A stretch of DNA of 64,000 bases, taken from Candidatus Accumulibacter cognatus (GTDB lineage: Bacteria > Pseudomonadota > Gammaproteobacteria > Burkholderiales > Rhodocyclaceae). The DNA is taken from positions 2,971,553-3,035,552 of the forward strand of contig CP058708.1 of NCBI GenBank assembly GCA_013414765.1, read 5' to 3'. Position 1 is the stretch's first letter. The number at the start of each line of letters is the position of its first letter. Below the pieces are notes generated by a model. It was given only the letters and a program-made list of their open reading frames with translations. It searched no databases and was not told the DNA's origin. The translations under genes were made by a program, and so were the position numbers. Shown here piece by piece: positions 53,686-62,155 of this stretch.

Positions 53686-56112
53686 CAGACAACCTGATCT
53701 CGGCGCCATGACGTTTGCACGAGTGGCATCACGAATCCGCAGTAGTTCATACGGTTAGCGCGCTGACAAAGCACTGGCGCGGGTTTATGGCGAGGGGCGT
53801 GGCAGATATTGCGAAGATACCGAAAATTGGCGATAGTCCGGTTTTTTGGCCGGCGCCACGCCGATCTTGCGGGAGAATCGGATGCCCCAACTGCTGTTGC
53901 CGATCTTTCCGGATGCCGTGACGCCGATCAAGGACCTGCTGTCTGTCGGGAAGCAGGACGGGCGAGTCGTGTATTTCCACGGCGTCCTGCCGGTGTTTAG
54001 TCATGGGGAAGAGGATTTGGCGACCTTCCGGATGATTACGGCGCAGTTTATCGCGCAGGGTCATCTTCGGGTGGTGGACGTGTCGCGCGCCTTCGGGGTG
54101 CCGGCGTTGAGTGTCAAGCGAGCGTTGAAGCGCTATCGGCAAGAGGGGCCGAAAGGGTTCTACGTTCCGCCGCGGCGCCGGGGTCCGGCGGTGCTGACGG
54201 CAGAGGTGTTGCAGCAGGCGCAGGCCCTGTTCGACGGCGGACAGACGGTCCCGAGCGTTGCGACAGAACTGGGGATCAAGAGCGACACCCTGTCGAAGGC
54301 GGTGCGTGCCGGACGGCTGCATGTTCCGGTGGGGAAAGGGGTCTGCGCGGTCGTCTCGAGCACCAAGAGCGAGCGGAGCGCACTCGACAGCGCGGCCCCG
54401 ATGGGGGTTGGGGCGAGCAACGTGGTTGCCCGGGTGGCGGCCAGCGTGGGCGGGCTGAATGCCGTTGCTCCGCAGTTCCAGGCGGCCGTTGATGTACCGC
54501 GTGGCGGGGTGCTGTTCGCGCTGCCTGCCTTATTGGCGGTCGGATTGCTCGACGGGTCGGAGGGTCTTCCGCTGCCAGCGGGTTACTACGGGATCGACAG
54601 TCTGTTGATGTTGATTGCCTTCATGGCCCTGGCGCGACTGGAATCGGTCGAGTCTCTGCGCTCGTGTGCGCCAGGCGAGTGGGGCAAGTTACTGGGTCTC
54701 GATCGGATTCCCGAAGTGCGCACCCTGCGCGAGAAGATAGGGCTCCTGAGCCAGGGCGATCATGCCGAGAAATGGAGTGCCGACCTGTGTCGGCGCTGGA
54801 TGGCGGCGGCGCCGGAACAAGCGGGCATCCTCTACGTCGACGCGCATGTGCGGGTGTATTACGGCGAGCAGACCCAATTGCCGCGCCACTACATCGCGCG
54901 GCAGCGGCTGTGCCAGCGTGCGACCGCCGATTACTGGGTCAACGCGATCGACGGGCAGCCCTTCTTCCGGGTCACGCAATCCGTCGACCCGGGCCTGATC
55001 AAGGTTCTTGAAGGCGAGATCCTGCCTCGGCTGGAACGGGACATCCCGGGCCAGCCGAGCGCCGAAGCGCTCGCGGCCGACCCGCTGCGCCATCGCTTCA
55101 CCCTGGTCTTCGATCGCGAAGGCTATAGCCCAGAGTTGTTCAAGCGTCTGAAGGCGCGTCGCGTTGCCTGCCTCTCCTATCGCAAGTACGCCGGCGACGA
55201 TTGGTCGCCCGAGGAATTCGTCGACGCCACGATCGAACTTCGCCGTGGCCAGCAGGTACGCATGCGACTCGCCGAACGGGGAACGCTGCTCGGCGGCGTG
55301 GTGTGGGTACGCGAGATACGCAAGGTCTGTGACACCGGTCGCCAGGTCGCCCTGATCAGCACGGATTACCAATCTGGCATAGGGCGCCTGGCGGCCACCC
55401 TGTTCGCCAGGTGGTCTCAGGAAAACTTCTTCAAGTATGCGCGTGAACACTTTGCCCTGGACCGCCTGGTGGATTATCAGATGGAAGAAATTCCTGATAC
55501 CGCACGCGTTGTCAACCCAGCTCGCCGAACCCTCGACGGCCAGGTTCGCGCGCTGACCAGCAAGCTCAGCCGCAGGCTCGCCCAATTCGGCGCGCTTAAC
55601 CTCAACGAGACGATTGAACCAGCGAAAGTCGAGGCCTTTGTCGCGAAAAAAGCCGCTGCCCACGACGAGATCGAACATCTGCAGGACGAACTCAAGGCCC
55701 TGAAGGAACAACGTAAAGAAACCCCCTCCCATCTCGCCCTCAAGGATTTGCCGGAAGAACAGCAGTTCCGCCGGCTGAGCACCCACAGCAAGCAGCTACT
55801 CGACACGCTCAAGATGATTGCCTATCGCGCGGAAACGGCCATGGCCAACGTCCTGGCACCGCTTCTCTCGCGCCCGGACGAGGCACGCAGCTTGCTGCGC
55901 GCGATCTACACGACCGAAGCGGACTTGCTGCCCGATCCTAACGCCGGCACCCTGACCGTACGCCTCCACCACATGGCCAATGGCGTGTCGGACCGCGCCG
56001 TCCGCAAACTCTGTGACGAGTTGAACTCTACCAAGACGCTCTTCCCACGCTCCAACCTCCGCCTGATTCTGCAACTCGGTACGTCGCAAAATCCGTGAGA
56101 TCAGGTTGTCTG
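53686..56112 (+). mobile_element. 2427-bp insertion sequence, copy 2
   Basis: The element has the same terminal repeats and length as copy 1, here flanked by ATCCA at 53681-53685 and 56113-56117. It interrupts the integrase gene in antisense orientation to it. The encoded proteins of the two copies are identical, so at least one transposition is recent. Different target duplications show two independent insertions. Confidence 0.96.
53882..56098 (+). CDS. Transposase of the 2427-bp IS (copy 2)
   Basis: The 738-residue protein is identical to that at 13088-15304, with the same ATG preceded by GGGAGAATCG. No stop or frameshift is present, so both copies could supply transposase. Domain content is as described for copy 1: helix-turn-helix region, probable DDE core, coiled-coil tail. 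Confidence 0.9.
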   Translation: MPQLLLPIFPDAVTPIKDLLSVGKQDGRVVYFHGVLPVFSHGEEDLATFRMITAQFIAQGHLRVVDVSRAFGVPALSVKRALKRYRQEGPKGFYVPPRRRGPAVLTAEVLQQAQALFDGGQTVPSVATELGIKSDTLSKAVRAGRLHVPVGKGVCAVVSSTKSERSALDSAAPMGVGASNVVARVAASVGGLNAVAPQFQAAVDVPRGGVLFALPALLAVGLLDGSEGLPLPAGYYGIDSLLMLIAFMALARLESVESLRSCAPGEWGKLLGLDRIPEVRTLREKIGLLSQGDHAEKWSADLCRRWMAAAPEQAGILYVDAHVRVYYGEQTQLPRHYIARQRLCQRATADYWVNAIDGQPFFRVTQSVDPGLIKVLEGEILPRLERDIPGQPSAEALAADPLRHRFTLVFDREGYSPELFKRLKARRVACLSYRKYAGDDWSPEEFVDATIELRRGQQVRMRLAERGTLLGGVVWVREIRKVCDTGRQVALISTDYQSGIGRLAATLFARWSQENFFKYAREHFALDRLVDYQMEEIPDTARVVNPARRTLDGQVRALTSKLSRRLAQFGALNLNETIEPAKVEAFVAKKAAAHDEIEHLQDELKALKEQRKETPSHLALKDLPEEQQFRRLSTHSKQLLDTLKMIAYRAETAMANVLAPLLSRPDEARSLLRAIYTTEADLLPDPNAGTLTVRLHHMANGVSDRAVRKLCDELNSTKTLFPRSNLRLILQLGTSQNP

Positions 56113-56387
56113 ATCCAGCGCAAGGCCGCGTTGATCGCCGCCTCGCTCATGGCATTTTGCGGATCGAGGCCGGGAAAAACGTGTCGCCGATTCCCGCTCA
56201 GTTCGTGCAATTCGCGGAGGATCAACACAGCCTGAGACGTGAACGGAACAAGGTGCTCGCTCTTGGTCTTGCTCACCAGCTCAGCCTTGGGAACCGGTAT
56301 CGCGCCATTTAGGTCCGGGCAGGGGTCGAGTTCGGCCCGGCCTGTGGCGATCGCATAGCGGAAGGCTCGGCTGATTTCGCTGCGCAC
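56113..56387 (-). pseudogene. Tyrosine integrase, middle fragment lacking its N-terminus
   Basis: Minus-strand codons give RSEISRAFRYAIATGRAELD, then KSEHLVPFTSQAVLILREL and VFPGLDPQNAMSEAAINAAL, the part of P4-type integrases just before the catalytic Arg-His-Tyr region. About 170 N-terminal residues that should precede it are absent: only some 110 bases separate it from the tRNA. So the gene was first cut at its 5' end and is also split by the IS. It cannot mobilise the island now. Confidence 0.8.
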
Positions 56388-56445
56388 ACGATGTGCTGTA
56401 TAGCGTGGGATTGCAATAGATGACTTGGGGCTTACGTGGACAAAG

Positions 56446-56488
56446 AAAAGGCCAGAATCCTTGCTGTTGCTTGGAGTTCTGGCCTTTT
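56446..56488 (-). terminator. Intrinsic terminator downstream of tRNA-Leu
   Basis: AAAAGGCCAGAA (56446-56457) and TTCTGGCCTTTT (56477-56488) form a perfect 12-bp stem with a 19-base loop and T-runs on both strands. It lies 23 bases past the tRNA 3' end on the minus strand and should end its transcript. It could also act on the plus strand. Confidence 0.7.
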
Positions 56489-56510
56489 GGGACTACCTTG
56501 TACTTGTTCT

Positions 56511-56595
56511 TGGTGCCCAGGAAGGGAGTCGAACCCCCACACCTTGCGGCGGCAGGACCTAAACCTGCTGCGTCTACCAATTTCGCCACCTGGGC
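56511..56595 (-). tRNA. tRNA-Leu (anticodon UAG)
   Basis: The 85-base minus-strand gene begins GCCCAGGTGGCGAAATTGG and ends CCTGGGC-A-CCA with encoded CCA. The 7-bp acceptor stem pairs perfectly. The anticodon arm is GCAGG-TTTAGGT-CCTGC, giving UAG. The long variable arm (CGCCGCAAGGTGTG) and D-loop (TTGGTAGAC) are those of leucine tRNAs. It reads CUA-type codons. The integrase remnant begins within 125 bases of its 3' end, the usual arrangement for a tRNA-integrated element. Confidence 0.97.
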
Positions 56596-56763
56596 ACGGC
56601 CAACCCTGACAAGGGGTACATGCGCTGCACAGTCGGTCACTCGTTCGCCGGCGACCGCCGCTCGGCTGTTTATCGCATGAGGTCGATATTCTAACCGCGA
56701 CAATCCTATACTGTCAGCTCTCCGCGATTCCGGTCAAGCCGGACCAGGCCAATTCCCTCCCCG

Positions 56764-57573
56764 ATGCCCGTCGACCACTACGAAAACTTCCCGGTTGCCT
56801 CGCTGCTGCTGCCGCGACGCCTGCGTCGGCCGGTCGAGGCAATCTATCGTTTCGCGCGCGCTGCCGACGACCTCGCCGACGAGGGCGATGCCAGCGACGA
56901 GGTACGCCTGCGGGGACTCGCCGGGTATCTGGAGGAACTCGACGCCATCGAGCGCGGTGAACCTCCGGCCGGGCAGGATTTCGCGGAGTTGGCGACGATC
57001 ATCCGGGAGTGGCATCTGCCCGTGCAGTTGCTGCGCGACCTGCTCGACGCGTTTGCGCAGGATGTCGTCAAGAAGCGCTATGCGGATTACCCGGAGCTCC
57101 TCGACTACTGCCGACGTTCCGCCAATCCGGTGGGCCGGCTGCTGCTGCACCTGGTCGGGCAAGACAACGAGGCGAACCTGCACCGTTCGGACTGCATCTG
57201 CTCCGCTCTGCAACTGGTCAATTTCTGGCAGGACATCGCGATCGACTGGCAAAAGCAGCGCATCTATCTGCCGCTTGGCGACCTTGAACGCTTCGGCATT
57301 GCCGAATCAGACATCGCTGGCGGGCGCTGGAGCGAGGCATGGGCAGCGCTGCTCGATTTCCAGGTCGAACGGACGCGTCGCCTGATGGGCGAGGGCGCAT
57401 CGCTGGTCCAGCAACTGCCGGGCCGCATGGGCTGGGAGATACGGGTGACGGTACAGGGGGGGCTACGCATCCTGGAGAAGATTCAGCGCGTCCGCGGCAA
57501 CGTCTTCCGGCATCGCCCTGTGCTCGGCGCCGGTGACTGGCTGTGCATCGGCGGACGCGCGTTGGCCATGTAA
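56764..57573 (+). CDS. hpnC: Squalene-synthase-like HpnC
   Basis: The 269-residue protein is the first of the HpnCDE squalene pathway, which makes squalene from two farnesyl diphosphates through presqualene diphosphate and hydroxysqualene. Prenyl-synthase motifs are RFARAADDLADEGDASD (first Asp-rich, residues about 29-45) and ALQLVNFWQDIAIDWQKQRI (second Asp-rich, about 147-166). HpnC is held to convert presqualene diphosphate to hydroxysqualene. hpnD and hpnE follow. Hopanoid cyclase genes are not in the window. Confidence 0.95.
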   Translation: MPVDHYENFPVASLLLPRRLRRPVEAIYRFARAADDLADEGDASDEVRLRGLAGYLEELDAIERGEPPAGQDFAELATIIREWHLPVQLLRDLLDAFAQDVVKKRYADYPELLDYCRRSANPVGRLLLHLVGQDNEANLHRSDCICSALQLVNFWQDIAIDWQKQRIYLPLGDLERFGIAESDIAGGRWSEAWAALLDFQVERTRRLMGEGASLVQQLPGRMGWEIRVTVQGGLRILEKIQRVRGNVFRHRPVLGAGDWLCIGGRALAM

Positions 57574-57616
57574 GTCATGGGAGAATGGCGGCCCTGTGCC
57601 GATCCCGAGATTGCGA

Positions 57617-58450
57617 ATGACCCCCGACGAATATTGCCAACAGAAAGCCGCCCGCAGTGGCTCAAGCTTCTATTACAGCTTTCTCTTCCTGCCGCCAAAC
57701 CGGCGGCGTGCAATCACGGCGCTCTATGCCTTCTGCCGGGAAGTCGACGATGTCGTCGATGAATGCCAGGAGCCGCAGCTTGCAGCGACCAAGCTGGCCT
57801 GGTGGCGACAGGAGCTGGCTCGCTTCAGCGCCGGCCAGGCGCAGCATCCGGTAACCCAGGCACTGCAGGCGGCGAGCGCCGAATTCCATCTGCCCGAGGA
57901 ACAATTGCAGGAAATCATCGATGGCATGGAGATGGACCTGCAACAGTCGCGCTACCTCGATTTCAAGGCGCTGTCGCTCTATTGTTATCGCGTTGCTGGC
58001 GTCGTCGGTCTGCTCGCCGCGGAAATCTTCGGCTACCAGGATCGCAAGACACAGAAGTATGCGCACGATCTCGGCATCGCTTTTCAGCTCACCAATATCA
58101 TCCGCGACGTCGGCGAGGATGCGCGCATGGGCCGAATCTACCTGCCGATCGAGGATCTGCAGCGTTTCGGGGTGACCGCCGCCGATATCCTCAAGTCTCG
58201 CCATTCAGAGAATTTCCGCCGTCTGATGGACTTCCAGATCGAGCGCGCCGAGCGTTATTACGTCCAGGCGATCGACGAACTGCCGGCGGCTGACCGCCGG
58301 GCACAGCGTCCGGGTCTGGTGATGGCGGCGATCTATCGCACCCTGCTGGACGAAATCAAACGGGATGGCTGTCAGGTCCTGACGCAGCGCACTTCGCTGA
58401 CGCCGCTGCGCAAGCTCTGGATCGCCTGGCGGACCTGGGTGCGTGGATGA
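57617..58450 (+). CDS. hpnD: Presqualene diphosphate synthase HpnD
   Basis: The 277-residue protein starts at ATG 57617 (MTPDEYCQQKAARSGSSFYY); longer in-frame starts lie inside hpnC. The two aspartate motifs are complete: YAFCREVDDVVDECQE and FQLTNIIRDVGEDARMGRIY. HpnD condenses two farnesyl diphosphates to presqualene diphosphate. Its stop overlaps hpnE as ATGA, so the last two steps are translationally coupled. Confidence 0.96.
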   Translation: MTPDEYCQQKAARSGSSFYYSFLFLPPNRRRAITALYAFCREVDDVVDECQEPQLAATKLAWWRQELARFSAGQAQHPVTQALQAASAEFHLPEEQLQEIIDGMEMDLQQSRYLDFKALSLYCYRVAGVVGLLAAEIFGYQDRKTQKYAHDLGIAFQLTNIIRDVGEDARMGRIYLPIEDLQRFGVTAADILKSRHSENFRRLMDFQIERAERYYVQAIDELPAADRRAQRPGLVMAAIYRTLLDEIKRDGCQVLTQRTSLTPLRKLWIAWRTWVRG

Positions 58451-59808
58451 GAGCCGCGATCATCGGCGGCGGCTGGGCGGGCCTGTCCGCCGCTGTCGAA
58501 CTGGCAAAAGCCGGTGTCCGGGTGACGGTCTTCGAAGCGGCGAAGCAACTCGGGGGCCGTGCCCGCAGCGTCGAGGTGCAAGGGCAGCAGCTCGACAACG
58601 GACAGCACATCCTGGTCGGCGCCTATCGCGAAACGCTGCGCCTGATGCAGGAAGTCGGCGCCGATCCGGAGCGGCTGCTCAGGCGCCTGCCCCTTGAACT
58701 GAGCTTCCCGGCCAGCCAGCCGCTTCCCTTTCACCTGCGGCTGCCGCGCCTGCCCGCACCATGGCATCTGGCGTGCGGATTGCTGGCGGCGCGCGGTGTC
58801 CGTCTGAGCGAAAAGATCAGCGCCGTTCGCTTCATGCGCTGGCTCAAGGTCGCGGCCTACCGGATCGGCGAAGACTGCACGGTGACGACCTTGCTCGATC
58901 GCCATCACCAGCACGGTAGCCTGCGCCGCCACCTCTGGGAGCCACTCTGTCTGGCAGCGCTCAATACCCCGCCGGCACAGGCCTCGGCGCAGATTTTCGT
59001 CAATACCTTGCGCGACAGTCTCGGCAGTGGGCGTGCCGCAACCGATCTCTTGCTGCCGGCAGCCGACCTCGATCGGCTGTTCCCGGCTGCCGCGGCGAAC
59101 TTCATTCGCGCGCGTGGCGGTGAAATCCATCTGTCGGCCCGTGTCGACGCGATTGACACCGGGCCCGGCATTCGTGGCGAGTCCTTCGACCACGTGATCG
59201 TAGCAGCCGGCCCGCAGCACGCGGCGGCCTTGCTTGCCCGGCACGAGGCAACGATCGCCAGCGCGCAACTGCTTGCCGAGTATACCTTCGAGCCGATCGG
59301 CACCGTCTATGGGGGCTATCCGCAGCAAGTACGCCTGCCCTTGCCGATGCTCGGGCTCTATGATCGTGCTGGCGGTCAGGTCGGGCAGTGGGTTTTTGAT
59401 CGCGGTGCGCTTTGCGGCACCGCCGGCGTCATGGCCTTCGTTCTCAGCGGCCATGGCGCCTGGGAAGCGCTCGACAATGCCGCGCTGGCCGCCCTTCTGC
59501 ATCACCAACTCGCCGTCACCCTCGATCGCCGGTTGCCGGCAATGCTCTGGTTCCAGGTGATCCGCGAACGGCGGGCAACCTTCCGCTGCCGCCCCAATCT
59601 GCGCCGGCTCAGCGCCAGAACCGATCTCGCCGGCTGCTGGCTGGCGGGTGACTACGTCTGCGCCGAGTATCCGGCAACGCTTGAAGCGGCGGTCCGCAGC
59701 GGTGTCGCGGCGGCCCGCGAAATCCTGCTCAGCGAATCTCTTCCAGTTGCCCGGCGTGCATACGCAAGCGGCGGCAACAGCGCGCCGCAATTTCCTCGTC
59801 ATGGGTGA
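58447..59808 (+). CDS. hpnE: Hydroxysqualene dehydroxylase HpnE
   Basis: The 453-residue FAD-dependent amine-oxidase-fold protein has the Rossmann start MRAAIIGGGWAGLSAAVELA and GGRARSVEVQGQQLDNGQHI. A C-terminal FAD-contact segment reads LAGCWLAGDYVCAEYPATLEA. It removes the hydroxyl group of hydroxysqualene to give squalene. The C-terminus runs about 25 residues beyond the usual end and overlaps the convergent ATPase gene by 80 bases, so an alternative frame-end or recent stop loss is possible. Confidence 0.94.
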   Translation: MRAAIIGGGWAGLSAAVELAKAGVRVTVFEAAKQLGGRARSVEVQGQQLDNGQHILVGAYRETLRLMQEVGADPERLLRRLPLELSFPASQPLPFHLRLPRLPAPWHLACGLLAARGVRLSEKISAVRFMRWLKVAAYRIGEDCTVTTLLDRHHQHGSLRRHLWEPLCLAALNTPPAQASAQIFVNTLRDSLGSGRAATDLLLPAADLDRLFPAAAANFIRARGGEIHLSARVDAIDTGPGIRGESFDHVIVAAGPQHAAALLARHEATIASAQLLAEYTFEPIGTVYGGYPQQVRLPLPMLGLYDRAGGQVGQWVFDRGALCGTAGVMAFVLSGHGAWEALDNAALAALLHHQLAVTLDRRLPAMLWFQVIRERRATFRCRPNLRRLSARTDLAGCWLAGDYVCAEYPATLEAAVRSGVAAAREILLSESLPVARRAYASGGNSAPQFPRHG

Positions 59809-60397
59809 CGAGAATCAGCGTGGTGCCGCTTTCGGCATTGATCGCAAACATCAACTCGATGACCTGATGACCGGTGGCGGCATCGAGATTGCCGGTCGGC
59901 TCGTCGGCGAGCACCAGCCGGGGCTTCGGTGCAAAGGCACGGGCCAGGGCCACCCGCTGCTGCTCGCCGCCGGAGAGATGTTTCGGATAATGCCGCAGGC
60001 GGTGCGCCAGCCCGACCCGCTGCAACCAGTGCTCGGCCTCGGCGCGGGCGTTGGCGGTGCCGGCGAGTTCGAGCGGCAGCATCACGTTTTCGATGGCGTT
60101 CAGCGACGGCAGCAACTGGAAGGTCTGAAAGACGAAGCCCAGCAGGCGACCGCGCAGTACCGCCCGTGCATCTTCGTCGAGCCTGCCGAGATCCTCGCCC
60201 GCGAGCGCAACCGAGCCGCTGCTCGGCAGGTCGAGGCCGGCCAGCAGGCCCAGCAGGGTGGATTTTCCGGAACCGGAGGCACCGACGATCGCCACCGTCT
60301 CGCCGGGGGCGACGGCGAACGAAATCTCGTGCAGAATGGTTAACGGCTCGCCTCCGTTATCCACCCGTTTGGCGAGATCTCTCACCTCAACGACCAT
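59729..60397 (-). CDS. ABC transporter ATP-binding protein, YbbA/LolD type
   Basis: The 222-residue ATPase has Walker A in [13 protein letters not shown]-loop [18 protein letters not shown], signature [14 protein letters not shown], Walker [13 protein letters not shown] and the His switch [11 protein letters not shown] start at ATG 60397 ([11 protein letters not shown]); ATG 60415 is an alternative overlapping the tesA start. Divergence from tesA matches the E. coli tesA-ybbAP layout. No ybbP-like permease follows: the gene is convergent with and overlaps hpnE. The partner must be elsewhere or absent. Confidence 0.88.
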   Translation of the reverse strand: MVVEVRDLAKRVDNGGEPLTILHEISFAVAPGETVAIVGASGSGKSTLLGLLAGLDLPSSGSVALAGEDLGRLDEDARAVLRGRLLGFVFQTFQLLPSLNAIENVMLPLELAGTANARAEAEHWLQRVGLAHRLRHYPKHLSGGEQQRVALARAFAPKPRLVLADEPTGNLDAATGHQVIELMFAINAESGTTLILVTHDEEIAARCCRRLRMHAGQLEEIR

Positions 60398-60413
60398 CGA
60401 TGCATCTCGACCC

Positions 60414-61031
60414 ATGTCCCGTATTCCAAACTGCCGCAGCCTGTTGCTCGCCGGACTCCTGTTGATCGCCCCGGCGGCACAGGCGGTACAAACCATTCTC
60501 GTTTTCGGCGATTCGCTGTCGGCGGGCTACGGCATCCGCCAGGACGCCGCCTGGCCCGTCTTGCTCGCCAAACGCCTGCAGCAAAAGAGGCTCGATTATA
60601 GCGTCGTCAATGCCAGCATTTCGGGAGAAACCACCAGCGGCGGCCGTACCCGCATCGACGCAGCGCTGGCCAGGTACTCGCCACAGGTGGTGATCATTGC
60701 CCTGGGTGCCAACGATGGCCTGCGTGGTCTGCCGGTCGAACAATTGCGCGACAATCTGACCGCCATCGTCACCAGCGCCCAGAAGAAGAACGCGCAGGTG
60801 CTGCTGGTCGGCCAGCGCATCCCGCCCAATTATGGTTCCTACGCCCGGCAATTTCATCTGGTTTTCGGCGAGGTGGCGAAAACCCGCAAGACCGCGCTGG
60901 TCGACTTCCTGCTCGAGGGCGTGGCAACCGAACCCCATCTGTTCCAGTCCGACAACCTGCATCCGACCGCCGAAGCACAACCCCTGCTGTTGAACAACGT
61001 CTGGCGAGGCCTCGCCCCACTGTTAAAATAG
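60414..61031 (+). CDS. tesA: Arylesterase / lysophospholipase-thioesterase TesA
   Basis: The 205-residue protein has a Sec signal peptide (LLLAGLLLIAPAAQA, cleavage near residue 24) and then the SGNH hydrolase blocks: ILVFGDSLSAGYG (Ser34), the glycine block, ALGANDGLRG (Asn), and DNLHPTAEAQ (Asp-His). E. coli TesA is a periplasmic thioesterase, protease I and lysophospholipase L1. The start overlaps that of the divergent ATPase region; the promoter must lie inside that gene. Confidence 0.93.
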   Translation: MSRIPNCRSLLLAGLLLIAPAAQAVQTILVFGDSLSAGYGIRQDAAWPVLLAKRLQQKRLDYSVVNASISGETTSGGRTRIDAALARYSPQVVIIALGANDGLRGLPVEQLRDNLTAIVTSAQKKNAQVLLVGQRIPPNYGSYARQFHLVFGEVAKTRKTALVDFLLEGVATEPHLFQSDNLHPTAEAQPLLLNNVWRGLAPLLK

Positions 61032-61059
61032 CCGATCGTAAACCCATGGCCTTCCCTGC

Positions 61060-62112
61060 ATGAAATCTGACCTGGTCAGCCTCCAACGGCTCGGCGATCT
61101 TGCGGCCTTTGACGAGATCATCGACGTGCGTTCGCCTGCCGAGTTTGCCGAAGACCATATTCCCGGCTCGGTCAACTGTCCGGTTCTCGATGACCAGCAG
61201 CGTATCGAAGTCGGCACCCTCTACAAGCAGGTCTCCCCCTTCGCCGCCCGCAAGGTGGGCGCCGCGCATGTTTCCGAGAACATTGCCGGGCATCTGCGCA
61301 GCCGCTTCTCCGACCGCCCGAAGCACTGGCGACCCTTGGTCCTGTGCTGGCGTGGCGGCCAGCGCAGCGGCTCGATGACCTACGTCCTGCGGCGTGTCGG
61401 CTGGGATGCGCAGCAACTCGAAGGCGGCTACAAGACCTATCGTCGCCTGGTCATCGAGAATCTCTCGGAAGCCCCGCGGTCATTGCGGCTGAAGGTGATC
61501 TGTGGTGCCACCGGCAGCGGCAAGAGCCGCATCCTGCAGGCCATCGGGCAACTCGGAGAACAGGTGCTCGACCTCGAAGAACTGGCCTGTCACAAGGGTT
61601 CGGTACTTGGCGTCCTGCCGGACTGCCCGCAGCCCTCGCAAAAGATGTTCGAATCCCGCCTGCTCACCGCCTTGCAAGGCCTGTTCCCGGATCGGCCGGT
61701 GTATGTCGAGGCGGAGAGCCGCAAGATCGGTTTGCTCCAGCTCCCTGCCGCCCTGATCGAGCGCATGCGCGCTGGCGAGTGTGTGCACATCGAAGCGTCT
61801 TTCGACGCGCGTGTCGATTTCCTGTTGCGCGATTACGACTATTTCCTGGGCGCTCCTGATTCGCTGACTGCCCGACTGCAAGCCTTGCGGCATCTGCAAA
61901 GCACGGAAACGCTGCTGCGCTGGCGAGCGTACATCCATCAGGGAGGCTGGCGCCCACTGGTCAGCGAACTGCTGGCACTGCACTATGACCCGCTCTACCA
62001 GCGCTCGCAGAAGCAGAATTACGCCGGATTCAGTTCGCCACAGAGGTTCGACACCAACGACCTGACGCCCGCCGGCATCGACGCCCTGGCTCGCCGGGTG
62101 TGCGGCAGATGA
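61060..62112 (+). CDS. mnmH: tRNA 2-selenouridine synthase MnmH/SelU
   Basis: The 350-residue protein joins a rhodanese domain (IIDVRSPAEFAEDHIPGSVN; catalytic Cys96 in LVLCWRGGQRSGSM) and a P-loop domain (LKVICGATGSGKSRILQAIG). It replaces the 2-thio sulfur of wobble uridine (mnm5s2U) in tRNA by selenium using selenophosphate, through a geranylated intermediate. The length and ending are typical. A TTAAAAT box at about 61022-61028 may be its -10. Its presence implies selenophosphate synthesis (SelD) elsewhere in the genome. Confidence 0.95.
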   Translation: MKSDLVSLQRLGDLAAFDEIIDVRSPAEFAEDHIPGSVNCPVLDDQQRIEVGTLYKQVSPFAARKVGAAHVSENIAGHLRSRFSDRPKHWRPLVLCWRGGQRSGSMTYVLRRVGWDAQQLEGGYKTYRRLVIENLSEAPRSLRLKVICGATGSGKSRILQAIGQLGEQVLDLEELACHKGSVLGVLPDCPQPSQKMFESRLLTALQGLFPDRPVYVEAESRKIGLLQLPAALIERMRAGECVHIEASFDARVDFLLRDYDYFLGAPDSLTARLQALRHLQSTETLLRWRAYIHQGGWRPLVSELLALHYDPLYQRSQKQNYAGFSSPQRFDTNDLTPAGIDALARRVCGR

Positions 62113-62155
62113 TCGTCGGACCCCGCTTCAGGCCCGGACGGAGGGAACTCCCGCC

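Larger units (their letters stand above)
43486..56510. mobile_element. Degraded integrative island at tRNA-Leu(UAG)
   Basis: A tyrosine-integrase gene in pieces lies immediately downstream of the tRNA-Leu 3' end. Next to it are a restriction/modification-like operon, an RHH regulator, fragments of an unknown gene, an IS3-family element and one copy of the 2427-bp IS. This is the usual build of a tRNA-targeted island. The left limit is a guess: I found no second copy of the tRNA 3' end in the window, so the left attachment site has been lost or lies further away. Confidence 0.6.

Noticed and set aside
12892-56112. A 43-kb composite transposon bounded by the two IS copies
   Set aside because: Each copy has its own 5-bp target duplication (AGGCG and ATCCA), so they inserted separately; the enclosed genes are mostly core genes.
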